A stretch of DNA of 64,000 nt from JBGSMF01 sp964651475 (GTDB lineage: Bacteria; Chloroflexota; Anaerolineae; Fen-1058), in assembly GCA_964651475.1 (NCBI GenBank), contig CAZYXV010000016.1:40123-104122 (forward strand), given 5' to 3'. A model generated the notes under the pieces. It searched no databases, was not told where the DNA came from, and saw only the letters and a list, made by a program, of their open reading frames with translations. The position numbers and the translations under genes are program-made. Positions 52,078 through 60,822 of this stretch are shown piece after piece. Numbering within the stretch: the first letter of the stretch is position 1; each line of letters begins with the position of its first letter.

Positions 52078-55000
52078 ATGTCGTTTGTTCATTTGCATGT
52101 CCACAGCGAATACTCGCTGCTCGATGGCCTGTCGCGCATCCCGCAGTTGGTCAAGCGCGCGCGCGAATTGGGCCAGCCCGCCATCGCGCTGACCGATCAC
52201 GGCGTGATGTACGGCGCGATCGAGTTTTACAATGCCGCCAAAAAGGCCGGCGTCAAGCCCATCATCGGCGTCGAAACGTACCTCGCGCGCCGCTCGCGCC
52301 ACGACCGCGACCCCCAAAAAGACAAAAGCCCTCACCACCTGCTGCTGCTGGCGCAGAACGACGCCGGCTACAAAAACCTGCTCAAGCTGGCCAGCCTGTC
52401 TCAACTGGAAGGCTTTTACTACCGGCCGCGTATAGATAAAGAGCTGTTGGCCCAATACTCGGAGGGCGTTGTGTGCGCCACTGCCTGCGGGTCGGGCGAA
52501 ATCCCGCGCCTGTTGCGCGACGGCCAGGTGGAGGCGGCGCGGCGCGAGGCGCAATGGTACCGGGACGTGTTTGGCCCCGAGCGCTTTTTGCTCGAGCTGC
52601 AATGGCACGCCGGCATTCCCGGCCTGGAAACCATCAACCGCGGCCTGGTGGATTTGGCGCGCGAGTTGGGTCTCAAATTAATCGCCACCAACGACGTGCA
52701 TTACGTGCTGGCCCAAGAAGCCAGCGCCCAGGACGTATTGTTGTGCATCGGCACCAACAGCCTGGTGAGCCAGCCCGATCGCATGCGGATGACGGATCAA
52801 TCGTATTACCTGAAAAGCCAGCAAGAGATGGCGGCGCTCTTTGGCGAACTGCCGGACGCCCTCAGCAACACGCTGGCCGTGGCCGAGATGTGCAACATTG
52901 ACCTGGGCATAAAGGGCTATCACCTGCCTGCCTTTCCCGTGCCACAGCCGCACACGGCCGAATCGTACCTGCGCTGGTTGTGCCAGGACGGCCTGCGCCG
53001 CCGCTACGGCGAGCGCGCCGATAGCGCAGAGGTTCGCCAGCGCCTGGATTACGAGCTGGCGGTCATTCACCAGATGGGGTTCGACACGTACTTTTTAATT
53101 GTGTGGGACCTGACGCGCTACGCCGCCGAACGCGGCATCTGGTACAACGCGCGCGGCTCGGCGGCCGGCTCGGTGGTGGCCTACTCGCTGGGCATCACCC
53201 GCGTGGACCCGTTCGAGAACGAATTGATTTTCGAGCGATTCCTCAACCCCGGGCGCATCTCGATGCCGGATATTGACATGGACTTTCCGGACGACCGGCG
53301 CGGCGAGTTGATTGAGTACGCCGTTCAAAAATACGGGCAAGATAAAGTGGCGCAGATTATTACGTTCGGGACGTTGGGCGCGCGCGCCGCCGTGCGAGAC
53401 GTGGGGCGCGCCATGGACGTTCCGCTGGGCGAAGTGGACCGCGTGGCCAAGCTCATTCCCGCCATTCCCGGCAAGCCCGTCAGCATCGCCGAAGCCATCG
53501 AGCAGGTGGCCGAGCTTAAAGAGATTTACGAAAACACGCCCTACATGCACAGTTTGCTGGATACGGCGCAACAACTGGAAGGCGTAGCGCGGCACGCCAG
53601 CACGCACGCCGCCGGCGTGATTATTTCCGATTTGCCATTGATCGAATACGCGCCGCTGACCCGCCCCACCAAAGAAAGCGACGCCGCCAACCTGGGCACG
53701 GTGACGCAGTTCGACATGAACGTCTGCGAATCCATCGGGTTGTTGAAGGTTGACTTTTTGGGGCTGTCAACATTGACCGTCATGCGCAAGGCGTGCGACC
53801 TCATCAAGCAGCTTGACGGCGTCGAATTCGATCTCGACACGATTCCCTCCGACGATCCACAAGCGTTTGACCTGTTGAGCCGGGGCGACGTGGCGGGCGT
53901 GTTCCAGGTGGAAGGCGCGGGGATGCGGCGCGTGTTGATGGATATGAAGCCCGCCCGCTTTGAGCACATCGTGGCGGCCATCTCGCTGTTCCGTCCCGGC
54001 CCGATGGAATACATCCCCACGTATATCAAGCGCATGCACGGCCAGGAACCGGTCGAGTACAAGCATCCCCAATTGGAATCCATCCTGGCGGAAACCTACG
54101 GGATCATTGTCTACCAGGAACAAATCATCCAGGTGGCAGCCCGGCTGGCCGGCTACGCGCCGGGCGACGCCGACCAGATTCGCAAGGCCGTGGGCAAAAA
54201 GATCAAGGAGAAAATTGACGAGCACCGCGCCAAGTTTATCGCCGGCGCGGTGAGCAAAGGCATCGCGCAAGAAATCGCCAGCGCCATTTACGACGATATT
54301 GAATTCTTTGCGCGCTATGGCTTTAACAAAGCTCACGCCGCTGCCTACGCTTCAATCACGTGCCAGACGGCTTATCTGAAAGCGCATTACCCGGTCGAGT
54401 ACATGACGGCCCTGCTCACAGTGGAGCGCCACAACACCGAAAAGATTGGCTTTTTGGTCACCGAGTGCCGGCGGATCGGCATCCCGGTCTTGCCGCCGGG
54501 CGTGAACGAAAGCGAGCTTGAATTTAGCGTCGAGCGTCAGGCTGCGCCCGGCTCCCCACCCTCGGCGCTTGGGGCCATACGCTTTGGCCTGGGCGCGATC
54601 AAGAACGTGGGCGATGGGCCGATCACCACTATCCTGCAAGCTCGCGCCGGGGGCGGCCCGTTCAAGACGCTGGACGATTTGTGCCGGCGGGTAGACTTGC
54701 GCGCCGTCAATCGCCGCGCATTGGAAAGCCTGATCCGCGCCGGCGTGCTGGACCAGTTCGGGCATCGTTCGCAACTGTTGGCCGTGATGGATCGGATGAT
54801 TGGCCTGTCGGCGCACGCTCACCACGCGCGCGACGTGGGCCAGATGACGCTGTTTGGCGCGGTGGCCGCCTCACCCGATGCTTCGATGATTTCACCCCTG
54901 CCGGAAACCGAAGAAGCGCCGCGAAAAGAAATACTCGCGTGGGAAAAAGAACTGGCCGGCGTGTACCTGTCGGAGCATCCCCTGGCGCGCGTGATGGCGG

Positions 55001-55731
55001 ACCTGGGCAATATCGTCACGACCATGTGCGGCCAGATCGGCGAGGATATGAACGAGCACAAAGTGGTGGTAGCCGGGTTGGTGACCTACGTGCGGCGTCT
55101 GACGACCAAGAAAGGCGACCCCATGGCATTTGCCGGCCTGGAGGATCTGAGCGGCTCGACCGAGGTCGTGATTTTTCCGCGCGTGTGGAAAGAGACGCAG
55201 GCCTTGTGGCAGCCAGACAAGGTCGTCATCGTTCACGGGCGCGTGGACGCGCAGGGCAAGCAGCCCAAGGTGTTGGCCGAATCGGCGACGGATCGCTTTG
55301 TCCAGGCGCAGCCGGCCGACACTGCCCACCCATACACACCCACGCCCAATTCGCATCTCTCGCACGCGCTCGCCAATGGCGGCGCGGCCAATCACAGCCC
55401 CGTGATTGAATACGCGCCCCCGCCGCCGTGGGAGGCGGAGGACGTAGAACCTCTGCCGCCCCCGCCGCTGGATGCGCCGTCTAAAACCTTGCTCGTCACT
55501 TTCCGGCGCAGCAGCAACGAGCAGCGCGACATTGCCAGCCTGCGCCAGGCGCACCAACTGTTGATAGATTGCCAGGGCGGCCACGATAGATTCAGTTTCT
55601 TGCTGGTGGGCGGGAACAATGGCAAAACCTTGCTTGAGTTTCCGAATCACTTTACAAACTATTCACCCGATCTCAAATTGAGCCTGGAACGCCTGCTGGG
55701 GCCAGGCTGCGTGCGCGTGATAGACGAGTGA
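52078..55731 (+). CDS. dnaE: DNA polymerase III alpha subunit
   Basis: 1217 residues. PHP domain starts FVHLHVHSEYSLLDGLSRI. The polymerase core has the acidic motif MPDIDMDFPDDRR, GTLGARAAVRDVGRAM, VAAISLFRPGPMEYIP, and EIVYQEQ-like YGIIVYQEQIIQVA. An OB-fold region (VVVAGLVTYVRRLTTKKG) and a C-terminal domain follow after a Pro-rich linker (PPPPWEAEDVEPLPPPP). It is the replicative polymerase, of the DnaE1 layout. The stop overlaps the next gene's start. Confidence 0.97.
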   Translation: MSFVHLHVHSEYSLLDGLSRIPQLVKRARELGQPAIALTDHGVMYGAIEFYNAAKKAGVKPIIGVETYLARRSRHDRDPQKDKSPHHLLLLAQNDAGYKNLLKLASLSQLEGFYYRPRIDKELLAQYSEGVVCATACGSGEIPRLLRDGQVEAARREAQWYRDVFGPERFLLELQWHAGIPGLETINRGLVDLARELGLKLIATNDVHYVLAQEASAQDVLLCIGTNSLVSQPDRMRMTDQSYYLKSQQEMAALFGELPDALSNTLAVAEMCNIDLGIKGYHLPAFPVPQPHTAESYLRWLCQDGLRRRYGERADSAEVRQRLDYELAVIHQMGFDTYFLIVWDLTRYAAERGIWYNARGSAAGSVVAYSLGITRVDPFENELIFERFLNPGRISMPDIDMDFPDDRRGELIEYAVQKYGQDKVAQIITFGTLGARAAVRDVGRAMDVPLGEVDRVAKLIPAIPGKPVSIAEAIEQVAELKEIYENTPYMHSLLDTAQQLEGVARHASTHAAGVIISDLPLIEYAPLTRPTKESDAANLGTVTQFDMNVCESIGLLKVDFLGLSTLTVMRKACDLIKQLDGVEFDLDTIPSDDPQAFDLLSRGDVAGVFQVEGAGMRRVLMDMKPARFEHIVAAISLFRPGPMEYIPTYIKRMHGQEPVEYKHPQLESILAETYGIIVYQEQIIQVAARLAGYAPGDADQIRKAVGKKIKEKIDEHRAKFIAGAVSKGIAQEIASAIYDDIEFFARYGFNKAHAAAYASITCQTAYLKAHYPVEYMTALLTVERHNTEKIGFLVTECRRIGIPVLPPGVNESELEFSVERQAAPGSPPSALGAIRFGLGAIKNVGDGPITTILQARAGGGPFKTLDDLCRRVDLRAVNRRALESLIRAGVLDQFGHRSQLLAVMDRMIGLSAHAHHARDVGQMTLFGAVAASPDASMISPLPETEEAPRKEILAWEKELAGVYLSEHPLARVMADLGNIVTTMCGQIGEDMNEHKVVVAGLVTYVRRLTTKKGDPMAFAGLEDLSGSTEVVIFPRVWKETQALWQPDKVVIVHGRVDAQGKQPKVLAESATDRFVQAQPADTAHPYTPTPNSHLSHALANGGAANHSPVIEYAPPPPWEAEDVEPLPPPPLDAPSKTLLVTFRRSSNEQRDIASLRQAHQLLIDCQGGHDRFSFLLVGGNNGKTLLEFPNHFTNYSPDLKLSLERLLGPGCVRVIDE

Positions 55732-56225
55732 TGGATATGAGACCAACCGAACGCGTACAGGCAGCATTGGATGCCTTGGAAAGCAACATCCGCGTTGTCG
55801 AGTTTGCCGCCAGCACGGCCACCGCCACAGAAGCGGCAGCGGCGGCGGGCTGCCCCTTGGGAGCGATTGTCAAATCGCTGCTCTTCCTGGTGGATGGGCA
55901 GCCGGTGATTGTGCTGGCCGCCGGCGACCGGTTGGTGGATCAGAAACGCCTGGGCGCGTTTTACGGTGTGGGCAAGAAAAAAGTCAAGCTGGCCGATGCA
56001 CAGACCGTGATTGAGATGACGGGCTACGAGGTGGGCGGCGTGCCGCCGGTGGGGCACGCGCGCGCGCTGCCGGTGTTGATTGACGAATCGTTGGGCCGCT
56101 TTGAAATCGTGTGGGCCGCAGCGGGCGCGCCGAACGCCGTATTCCCCATCGCTTACACCAGATTGATCGAAATCACCTCCGGCCGCGCGGCAGACTTGGC
56201 TCAAGAGCAACCATTGTCAGAATGA
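55731..56225 (+). CDS. YbaK/ProX-type aminoacyl-tRNA deacylase
   Basis: 164 residues. YbaK fold traits are AAGCPLGAIVKSLLFLVDG (conserved Lys), VIVLAAGDRLVDQKRL, ADAQTVIEMTGYEVGGVPPVGH and the ending AAGAPNAVFPI. It hydrolyses mischarged aminoacyl-tRNA in trans. Which amino acid is removed cannot be told. The ATG shares its A with the dnaE stop, and an in-frame GTG at 55728 is also possible. Confidence 0.9.
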   Translation: MDMRPTERVQAALDALESNIRVVEFAASTATATEAAAAAGCPLGAIVKSLLFLVDGQPVIVLAAGDRLVDQKRLGAFYGVGKKKVKLADAQTVIEMTGYEVGGVPPVGHARALPVLIDESLGRFEIVWAAAGAPNAVFPIAYTRLIEITSGRAADLAQEQPLSE

Positions 56226-56242
56226 TTTAGGGATGGTATACT
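56214..56242 (+). promoter_or_regulatory. Promoter of the phosphofructokinase pair
   Basis: TTGTCA (56214-56219), 17 bases, then TATACT (56237-56242) preceded by TGG. Both boxes match well, and the -35 lies in the end of the deacylase gene. Confidence 0.65.
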
Positions 56243-56275
56243 CAAGAACCACATCGAGAGATTGAGTGGTTCTTG
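56243..56275 (+). promoter_or_regulatory. Perfect inverted repeat at the pfk transcription start
   Basis: CAAGAACCAC (56243-56252) and GTGGTTCTTG (56266-56275) are exact complements separated by 13 bases, beginning just after the -10 box. The centre-to-centre spacing of 23 bases suits a dimeric repressor on one DNA face. Confidence 0.65.
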
Positions 56276-56320
56276 CAAGGTCTGATTGTGCAAGGACGAT
56301 ACCATGTCAGGAGAAGGACT

Positions 56321-57487
56321 ATGAAAAAACGTATAGGTGTGTTGACGGGCGGCGGCGACGTGCCGGGCCTGAATCCGTGCATCAAAACGCTCGTCTATCG
56401 CGCGATAGACGAGGGATACGAAGTGGTGGGAATCCGCAAAGGCTGGGGAGGGTTGCTTTATTACGATCTGGATAATCCAGACAGCCACGAAGAGCACATG
56501 CTCATGCTCGATAAGCAGCGCGTGCGCACCATTGACCGCACCGGCGGCACGTTCTTGCACACCAGCCGCACCAACCCCAGCAAAGTGCGCAGGAGCGAAG
56601 TGCCGGATTTCTTGCGCGACAAGACGCCTGAAGGCGAAGATGACAAGGTACCGTTTGATTTTACGCCGCACGTGTTGAGCGTGCTCGAAAAGTTGGGCAT
56701 TAACGTGCTGGTGCCCATCGGCGGCGACGATACGCTCAGTTACGCCGAGCGCCTGCACCGCGAGGGCTTTCACATCGTCGCCATCCCCAAGACGATGGAC
56801 AATGACGTGTACGGCACCGATTATTGCCTGGGCTTTTCGACCGCCGTCACGCGCAGCGTAGAATTTATCCACCAGTTGCGCACCAGCGCGGGCAGCCACG
56901 AGCGCCTCGCGGTTATCGAGTTGTTTGGGCGCAACAGCGGCGAAACGTCGTTGGTCGCCTCGTACCTTTCGGGCGTAGACCGCGCCATCATTTCCGAGGT
57001 GCACTTTGACCCGGAAAAACTGGCGAGATTCCTGGTGCAAGATAAGAAAAACAATCCCAGCAATTACGCCATGGTCACCATCTCCGAAGGCGCGCAAATG
57101 GTCGGCGGCAAGATCGTCGAATACGGCCAGGCCGACGCCTACGGCCACAAGAAGCTGGGCGGCATTGGCCTGATCACGGGCGACGCGCTCAAGAAAATCA
57201 CCGGCCAGGATATTTTGTACCAGCAGGTGAGCTACCTGATGCGCTCCGGCGCGCCAGACAGCCTGGACTTGATGGTGGCAACCAATTACGCCAATATGGC
57301 CATTATGCTGATCAATCGCGGCGCGTCCAACCGCCTGGTGGCGCTGCGCAACGGCACGTACACCAGCATCCCCATCGCCACGATTATGCAGGGCGTCAAG
57401 CGCGTAGACGTGAACGAGTTGTACGATAGCGAAAATTATCTACCCAAGGTGCACCACGTAGACGGCAAGCCGATGTTTTTATATTAA
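56321..57487 (+). CDS. pfp: Phosphofructokinase, pyrophosphate-type signature
   Basis: 388 residues from ATG 56321 (AGGAGA upstream). The fold motifs are GVLTGGGDVPGLNPCIK, PIGGDDTLSYAERL (GGDD at 134-137) and PKTMDND. In this family GGDD plus PKTxDND marks enzymes using pyrophosphate, while ATP enzymes have GGDGS and PGTIDND. The final residues (HHVDGKPMFLY) are intact. It would act reversibly in glycolysis. A second, ATP-like paralogue follows 14 bases later. Confidence 0.9.
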   Translation: MKKRIGVLTGGGDVPGLNPCIKTLVYRAIDEGYEVVGIRKGWGGLLYYDLDNPDSHEEHMLMLDKQRVRTIDRTGGTFLHTSRTNPSKVRRSEVPDFLRDKTPEGEDDKVPFDFTPHVLSVLEKLGINVLVPIGGDDTLSYAERLHREGFHIVAIPKTMDNDVYGTDYCLGFSTAVTRSVEFIHQLRTSAGSHERLAVIELFGRNSGETSLVASYLSGVDRAIISEVHFDPEKLARFLVQDKKNNPSNYAMVTISEGAQMVGGKIVEYGQADAYGHKKLGGIGLITGDALKKITGQDILYQQVSYLMRSGAPDSLDLMVATNYANMAIMLINRGASNRLVALRNGTYTSIPIATIMQGVKRVDVNELYDSENYLPKVHHVDGKPMFLY

Positions 57488-57501
57488 AGGTCGGAGGATC
57501 T

Positions 57502-58473
57502 ATGAAACGCATCGGAGTTCTTACCAGCGGCGGCGACGGACCGGGCCTCAACCCCTGTATCCGCGCCGTCGTGCGCACATCCCTGGGGTTAGGGCTGAGC
57601 GTGATGGGCATCCGGCGCGGCTATGCCGGCTTGATTGACGGCGAGATTGACGAATTGACGGCGCGCTCGGTAGGCGGCATCATCGGGCGCGGCGGCACGT
57701 TCCTGGGCACGGCGCGCAGCCCCGAGTTCACGACGCCCCACGGCCAGCGCGAGGCGCTGCGCAATCTGAACCGCTACGGCATTGAGGGATTGGTCGTCAT
57801 CGGCGGCAATGGCTCGCTCACCGGGGCGCTGCGCCTGCACGAGCAGGGCGTCAGGGTAGTGGGACTGCCGGGCACCATTGACAACGACCTGGGCGGCACG
57901 GACATCACCATCGGCGTGGATACCACGCTCAACACCATTTTGGATGCGATAGACAAGATCAAAGACACTGCCTCGTCCCACCAGCGCGCGTTTCTCATCG
58001 AAACGATGGGACGCAACTGCGGCTACCTGGCGCTGATGGGCGCCATTTCCAGCGGGGCCGAATTAGTCTTGATCCCCGAAGTTGAGACCTCGCTGGGCGA
58101 TGTGGGGAACGTGCTCAAAGACGCCTACATCCGGGGCAAGGCTCACTGCATCATCATCGTGGCGGAAGGCTGGAAACCCGGAGTGGCAGAACTGGAGGCA
58201 CATCTGAAGGCGAACCAGGAAGAACTGGGCTTTGAGGTGCGCACCACGGTGTTGGGTCACGTGCAGCGCGGCGGCGCCCCCTCGGCGTACGACCGAATCT
58301 TGTCCACGCGCCTGGGCGCGGCGGCCGCCGAAGCGCTGTACGCGGGCGCGTCTGGCGTGATGGTGGGGATAGTCGGCAGCAAGATCACCTCAACGCCCCT
58401 GGAAGAAGTGATCAAGCCGGTCAACAAGGTCAAGGAAGATTTGTGGAAGTTGCAAAAGGCAATGGAAAAGTGA
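57502..58473 (+). CDS. pfkA: Phosphofructokinase, ATP-type signature with Asn variant
   Basis: 323 residues, length of bacterial PfkA. GVLTSGGDGPGLNPCIRAVV, VVIGGNGSLTGALRL (GGNG at 101-104), LPGTIDNDLGGTDITIG, ETMGRNCGYLAL and LGHVQRGGAPSAYDRIL. The PGTIDND motif and the Gly in GGNGS point to ATP as donor. The usual GGDGS Asp is Asn. Together with the preceding gene it gives two enzymes for the same step. GGAGG precedes the ATG. Confidence 0.92.
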   Translation: MKRIGVLTSGGDGPGLNPCIRAVVRTSLGLGLSVMGIRRGYAGLIDGEIDELTARSVGGIIGRGGTFLGTARSPEFTTPHGQREALRNLNRYGIEGLVVIGGNGSLTGALRLHEQGVRVVGLPGTIDNDLGGTDITIGVDTTLNTILDAIDKIKDTASSHQRAFLIETMGRNCGYLALMGAISSGAELVLIPEVETSLGDVGNVLKDAYIRGKAHCIIIVAEGWKPGVAELEAHLKANQEELGFEVRTTVLGHVQRGGAPSAYDRILSTRLGAAAAEALYAGASGVMVGIVGSKITSTPLEEVIKPVNKVKEDLWKLQKAMEK

Positions 58474-58496
58474 CACGGGAGATAGCGATAGAGATA

Positions 58497-58528
58497 GGGA
58501 GGCAGGCTTGTGTGGCCCGCCTCCTTTT
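58497..58528 (+). terminator. Intrinsic terminator after the pfk pair
   Basis: GGAGGC-A-GGC pairs with GCC-C-GCCTCC around a 7-base loop, followed by TTTT. A short GATA-rich period-6 run precedes it. Confidence 0.8.
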
Positions 58529-58555
58529 ACACTTTTCGCCTTTCACTTTCAAACA

Positions 58556-60235
58556 TCAAACAATCACCGGCTCCTGATATACCCCGAATACCTCGCGGAA
58601 CACGTTAGTGATCTCGCCCAGCGTGGCATACGCTCTCACGGCGTTGAGGATAAAGGGCATCAGGTTAGCCGCGCCCCTGGCCGCGTCGCGCAGCGCGGCC
58701 AGCGTCGCTCCCACACGCTCGTTATCGCGCGTGCGGCGCAGTTCTTGCAGGCGCGCGATTTGCCGCCGCTCGCCGTCGGGATCCATTTGTAGGAGGGGGA
58801 TGGTGAGCGGCTCATCTACCACGTACTCGTTGACGCCAATGACGGTGCGGCGCCTGTCGTCAATTTCGCGTTGATAGCGATAGGCCGCCTCGGCGATTTC
58901 GCGCTGGAAAAAACCCGCCTCGATGGCGGGCAGCACGCCGCCAAAATCCTGGATGCGCTGAAAGTAATCATACGCCTGCCGCTCGATGCGATTGGTCTGC
59001 GCCTCTACAAAGAAACTGCCGCCCAGGGGGTCCACCGTGTTGACCGCGCCCGATTCGTGCGCGAGGATTTGCTGAGTGCGCAGCGCGATCGTTACGGCCT
59101 TTTCGGAGGGCAAGGCCAGCGCCTCGTCCATCGAATTGGTGTGCAGGCTTTGCGTGCCGCCCAACACCGCCGCCAACGCCTGCACCGCCGTGCGCACAAT
59201 GTTGATTTCCGGCTGCTGCGCAGTGAGCGAACAACCGGCCGTCTGCGTGTGAAAGCGCAGCCACCAACTGCGCGGTGATTTTGCCCCAAACGTTTCCTTC
59301 ATCTCGCGCGCCCATATCCGCCGCGCGGCGCGATACTTGGCAATCTCTTCAAAGAAATCATTATGCGCGTTGAAAAAGAAAGACAGGCGCGGCGCAAAGT
59401 CGTCCACGTTCAGACCGCGCGCCGCCGCCCAACGCACATACTCCATGCCATCGGCCAGCGTAAAGGCCAGCTCTTGCGCCGCCGTGCTGCCCGCCTCGCG
59501 GATGTGATAGCCGCTAATGCTGATGGTGTTCCACCTGGGCAAATGCTGCGTGCCAAACTCGATGGTGTCCGTCACCAGGCGCATCGAAGGTTCGGGTGGA
59601 AAGATAAATTCCTTCTGGGCGATATATTCTTTGAGAATGTCGTTCTGAATCGTCCCGCCCAGGCAGTCCATCGGCGCGCCCTGCTTTTCCGCGGCGGCGA
59701 TGTACATGGCCCAAATCATGGCCGCCGGGCTGTTGATCGTCATGCTGGTCGTCACCTTGTCCAGCGGGATACCGTCGAGCAGGACCTCCATGTCCTTGAG
59801 CGACGACACCGCCACGCCGCACTTGCCAAACTCGCCCAACGCCTCCGGCGCATCGGTGTCATAGCCATACAGGGTGGGCAAATCGAACGCCACCGAAAGC
59901 CCCGTCTGCCCTTGTTCGAGCAGGTACTTGAAGCGCCGGTTGGTTTCCTCGGCCGAGCCAAAGCCGGCAAACATCCTCATCGTCCACAGCTTGCCGCGGT
60001 GCATGGTCGGATGGACGCCGCGCGTGTAGGGATACTCGCCCGGATTGCCCAGGTCACGCGGATAGTCCAATTCGGCCACATCCAGTGGCGTGTACAGCCG
60101 CTCGATTTCTTCGGACGAGGTAGTGATAAAGCTCCCGGCGCGCTCCGGCGAGGAGGCCAGCGCTTTGTGCAAAGTGGTCTTGTCCCACTTGTCGAGCGCA
60201 GATTTGAGGTTCTGAAGGTTATTTTGGTCGAACAT
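58556..60235 (-). CDS. mcmA1: Methylmalonyl-CoA mutase-type large subunit
   Basis: 559 residues if the third of three consecutive ATGs (60235) is used, best spaced from AGGGGG; the frame begins at 60241. TIM-barrel traits are LWTMRMFAGFGSAEETN, GQTGLSVAFDLPTLYGYDTD, TIQNDILKEYIAQ and FRTxTAGCSLT-like FHTQTAGCSLTAQQPE. The B12-binding domain is absent and must be a separate subunit elsewhere. The active-site segment reads GVHPTMHRG, with His where mutases usually have Tyr or Phe, so the acyl-CoA substrate may differ. Confidence 0.88.
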   Translation of the reverse strand: MFDQNNLQNLKSALDKWDKTTLHKALASSPERAGSFITTSSEEIERLYTPLDVAELDYPRDLGNPGEYPYTRGVHPTMHRGKLWTMRMFAGFGSAEETNRRFKYLLEQGQTGLSVAFDLPTLYGYDTDAPEALGEFGKCGVAVSSLKDMEVLLDGIPLDKVTTSMTINSPAAMIWAMYIAAAEKQGAPMDCLGGTIQNDILKEYIAQKEFIFPPEPSMRLVTDTIEFGTQHLPRWNTISISGYHIREAGSTAAQELAFTLADGMEYVRWAAARGLNVDDFAPRLSFFFNAHNDFFEEIAKYRAARRIWAREMKETFGAKSPRSWWLRFHTQTAGCSLTAQQPEINIVRTAVQALAAVLGGTQSLHTNSMDEALALPSEKAVTIALRTQQILAHESGAVNTVDPLGGSFFVEAQTNRIERQAYDYFQRIQDFGGVLPAIEAGFFQREIAEAAYRYQREIDDRRRTVIGVNEYVVDEPLTIPLLQMDPDGERRQIARLQELRRTRDNERVGATLAALRDAARGAANLMPFILNAVRAYATLGEITNVFREVFGVYQEPVIV

Positions 60236-60273
60236 CATCATCCCCCTGATTCGCGATGGTCAAGCTGCTAGCA

Positions 60274-60282
60274 ATTATAGCA
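60274..60282 (-). promoter_or_regulatory. Extended -10 promoter of the mutase gene
   Basis: On the minus strand TGC followed by TATAAT (60274-60279), about 39 bases before the ATG. The rest of 60242-60422 shows no other feature. Confidence 0.5.
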
Positions 60283-60422
60283 CATTGTCTCAAGCAGGCG
60301 CTCTCCGCCTTCCACCTGCGAACCGCTACGTTTGCGCAAAAGCTGTCAGCGGCTCCTCCAGAGGCTACCTCTTCGCTATACTCCGGGGCGTTGTGCTGCG
60401 CCAGGCGCGAGATGATGATCGC

Positions 60423-60770
60423 TTATCTCAAGAAGGGCTTCGCCTTCGTGGGCCTCAGTGCGCCCAGGCCAAAGCCCACCAAGCCCGAGACCGCGCCGCT
60501 GGCCGCCCCCACACCTACTGCGCGCCAGAAGGCGCCAGAGCGTATGTAATCGCCCGGCTTCTGACCTGGGTGGATCACCACGTAACTGACCGCGCCGCCG
60601 ATTCCGCCGATGGTCGCACCAACACCCGCCGCGCCCACCGCCGCCAATAGAGAAGGCGCCACTTTGCTGCTGGAGCCGGTGTAACGGGTCGCGGCTGAGA
60701 CGCAGGTATTATAACAGATGAGCGGATGGAGGATGTCCATCCGCTGATCATTATTACCGAGAACTTTCAC
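60423..60770 (-). pseudogene. Truncated Rhs C-terminal module (module 1)
   Basis: The frame encodes a collapsed Rhs core end (SAATRYTGSSS) and then the Gly-rich pre-toxin segment YVVIHPGQKPGDYIRSG and FWRAVGVGAASG, stopping soon after (GALRPTKAKPFLR). The segment matches module 3 at 63690-63790. The DNA at 60688-60710 looks like a deletion between two AACGGG copies of the intact core. There is no toxin domain and no immunity gene between it and the mutase gene, so it is a remnant. Confidence 0.7.
60721..60745. repeat. Perfect palindrome at the module 1 edge
   Basis: AGCGGATGG (60721-60729) and CCATCCGCT (60737-60745) with a 7-base loop, extendable by GAT/ATC. It lies just upstream of the truncated Rhs remnant. 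Confidence 0.75.
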
Positions 60771-60822
60771 TGTATCTAGAATGGTGCGTCAGTGAGAAAC
60801 CAAATGAACCCGCTAGCGTCCA

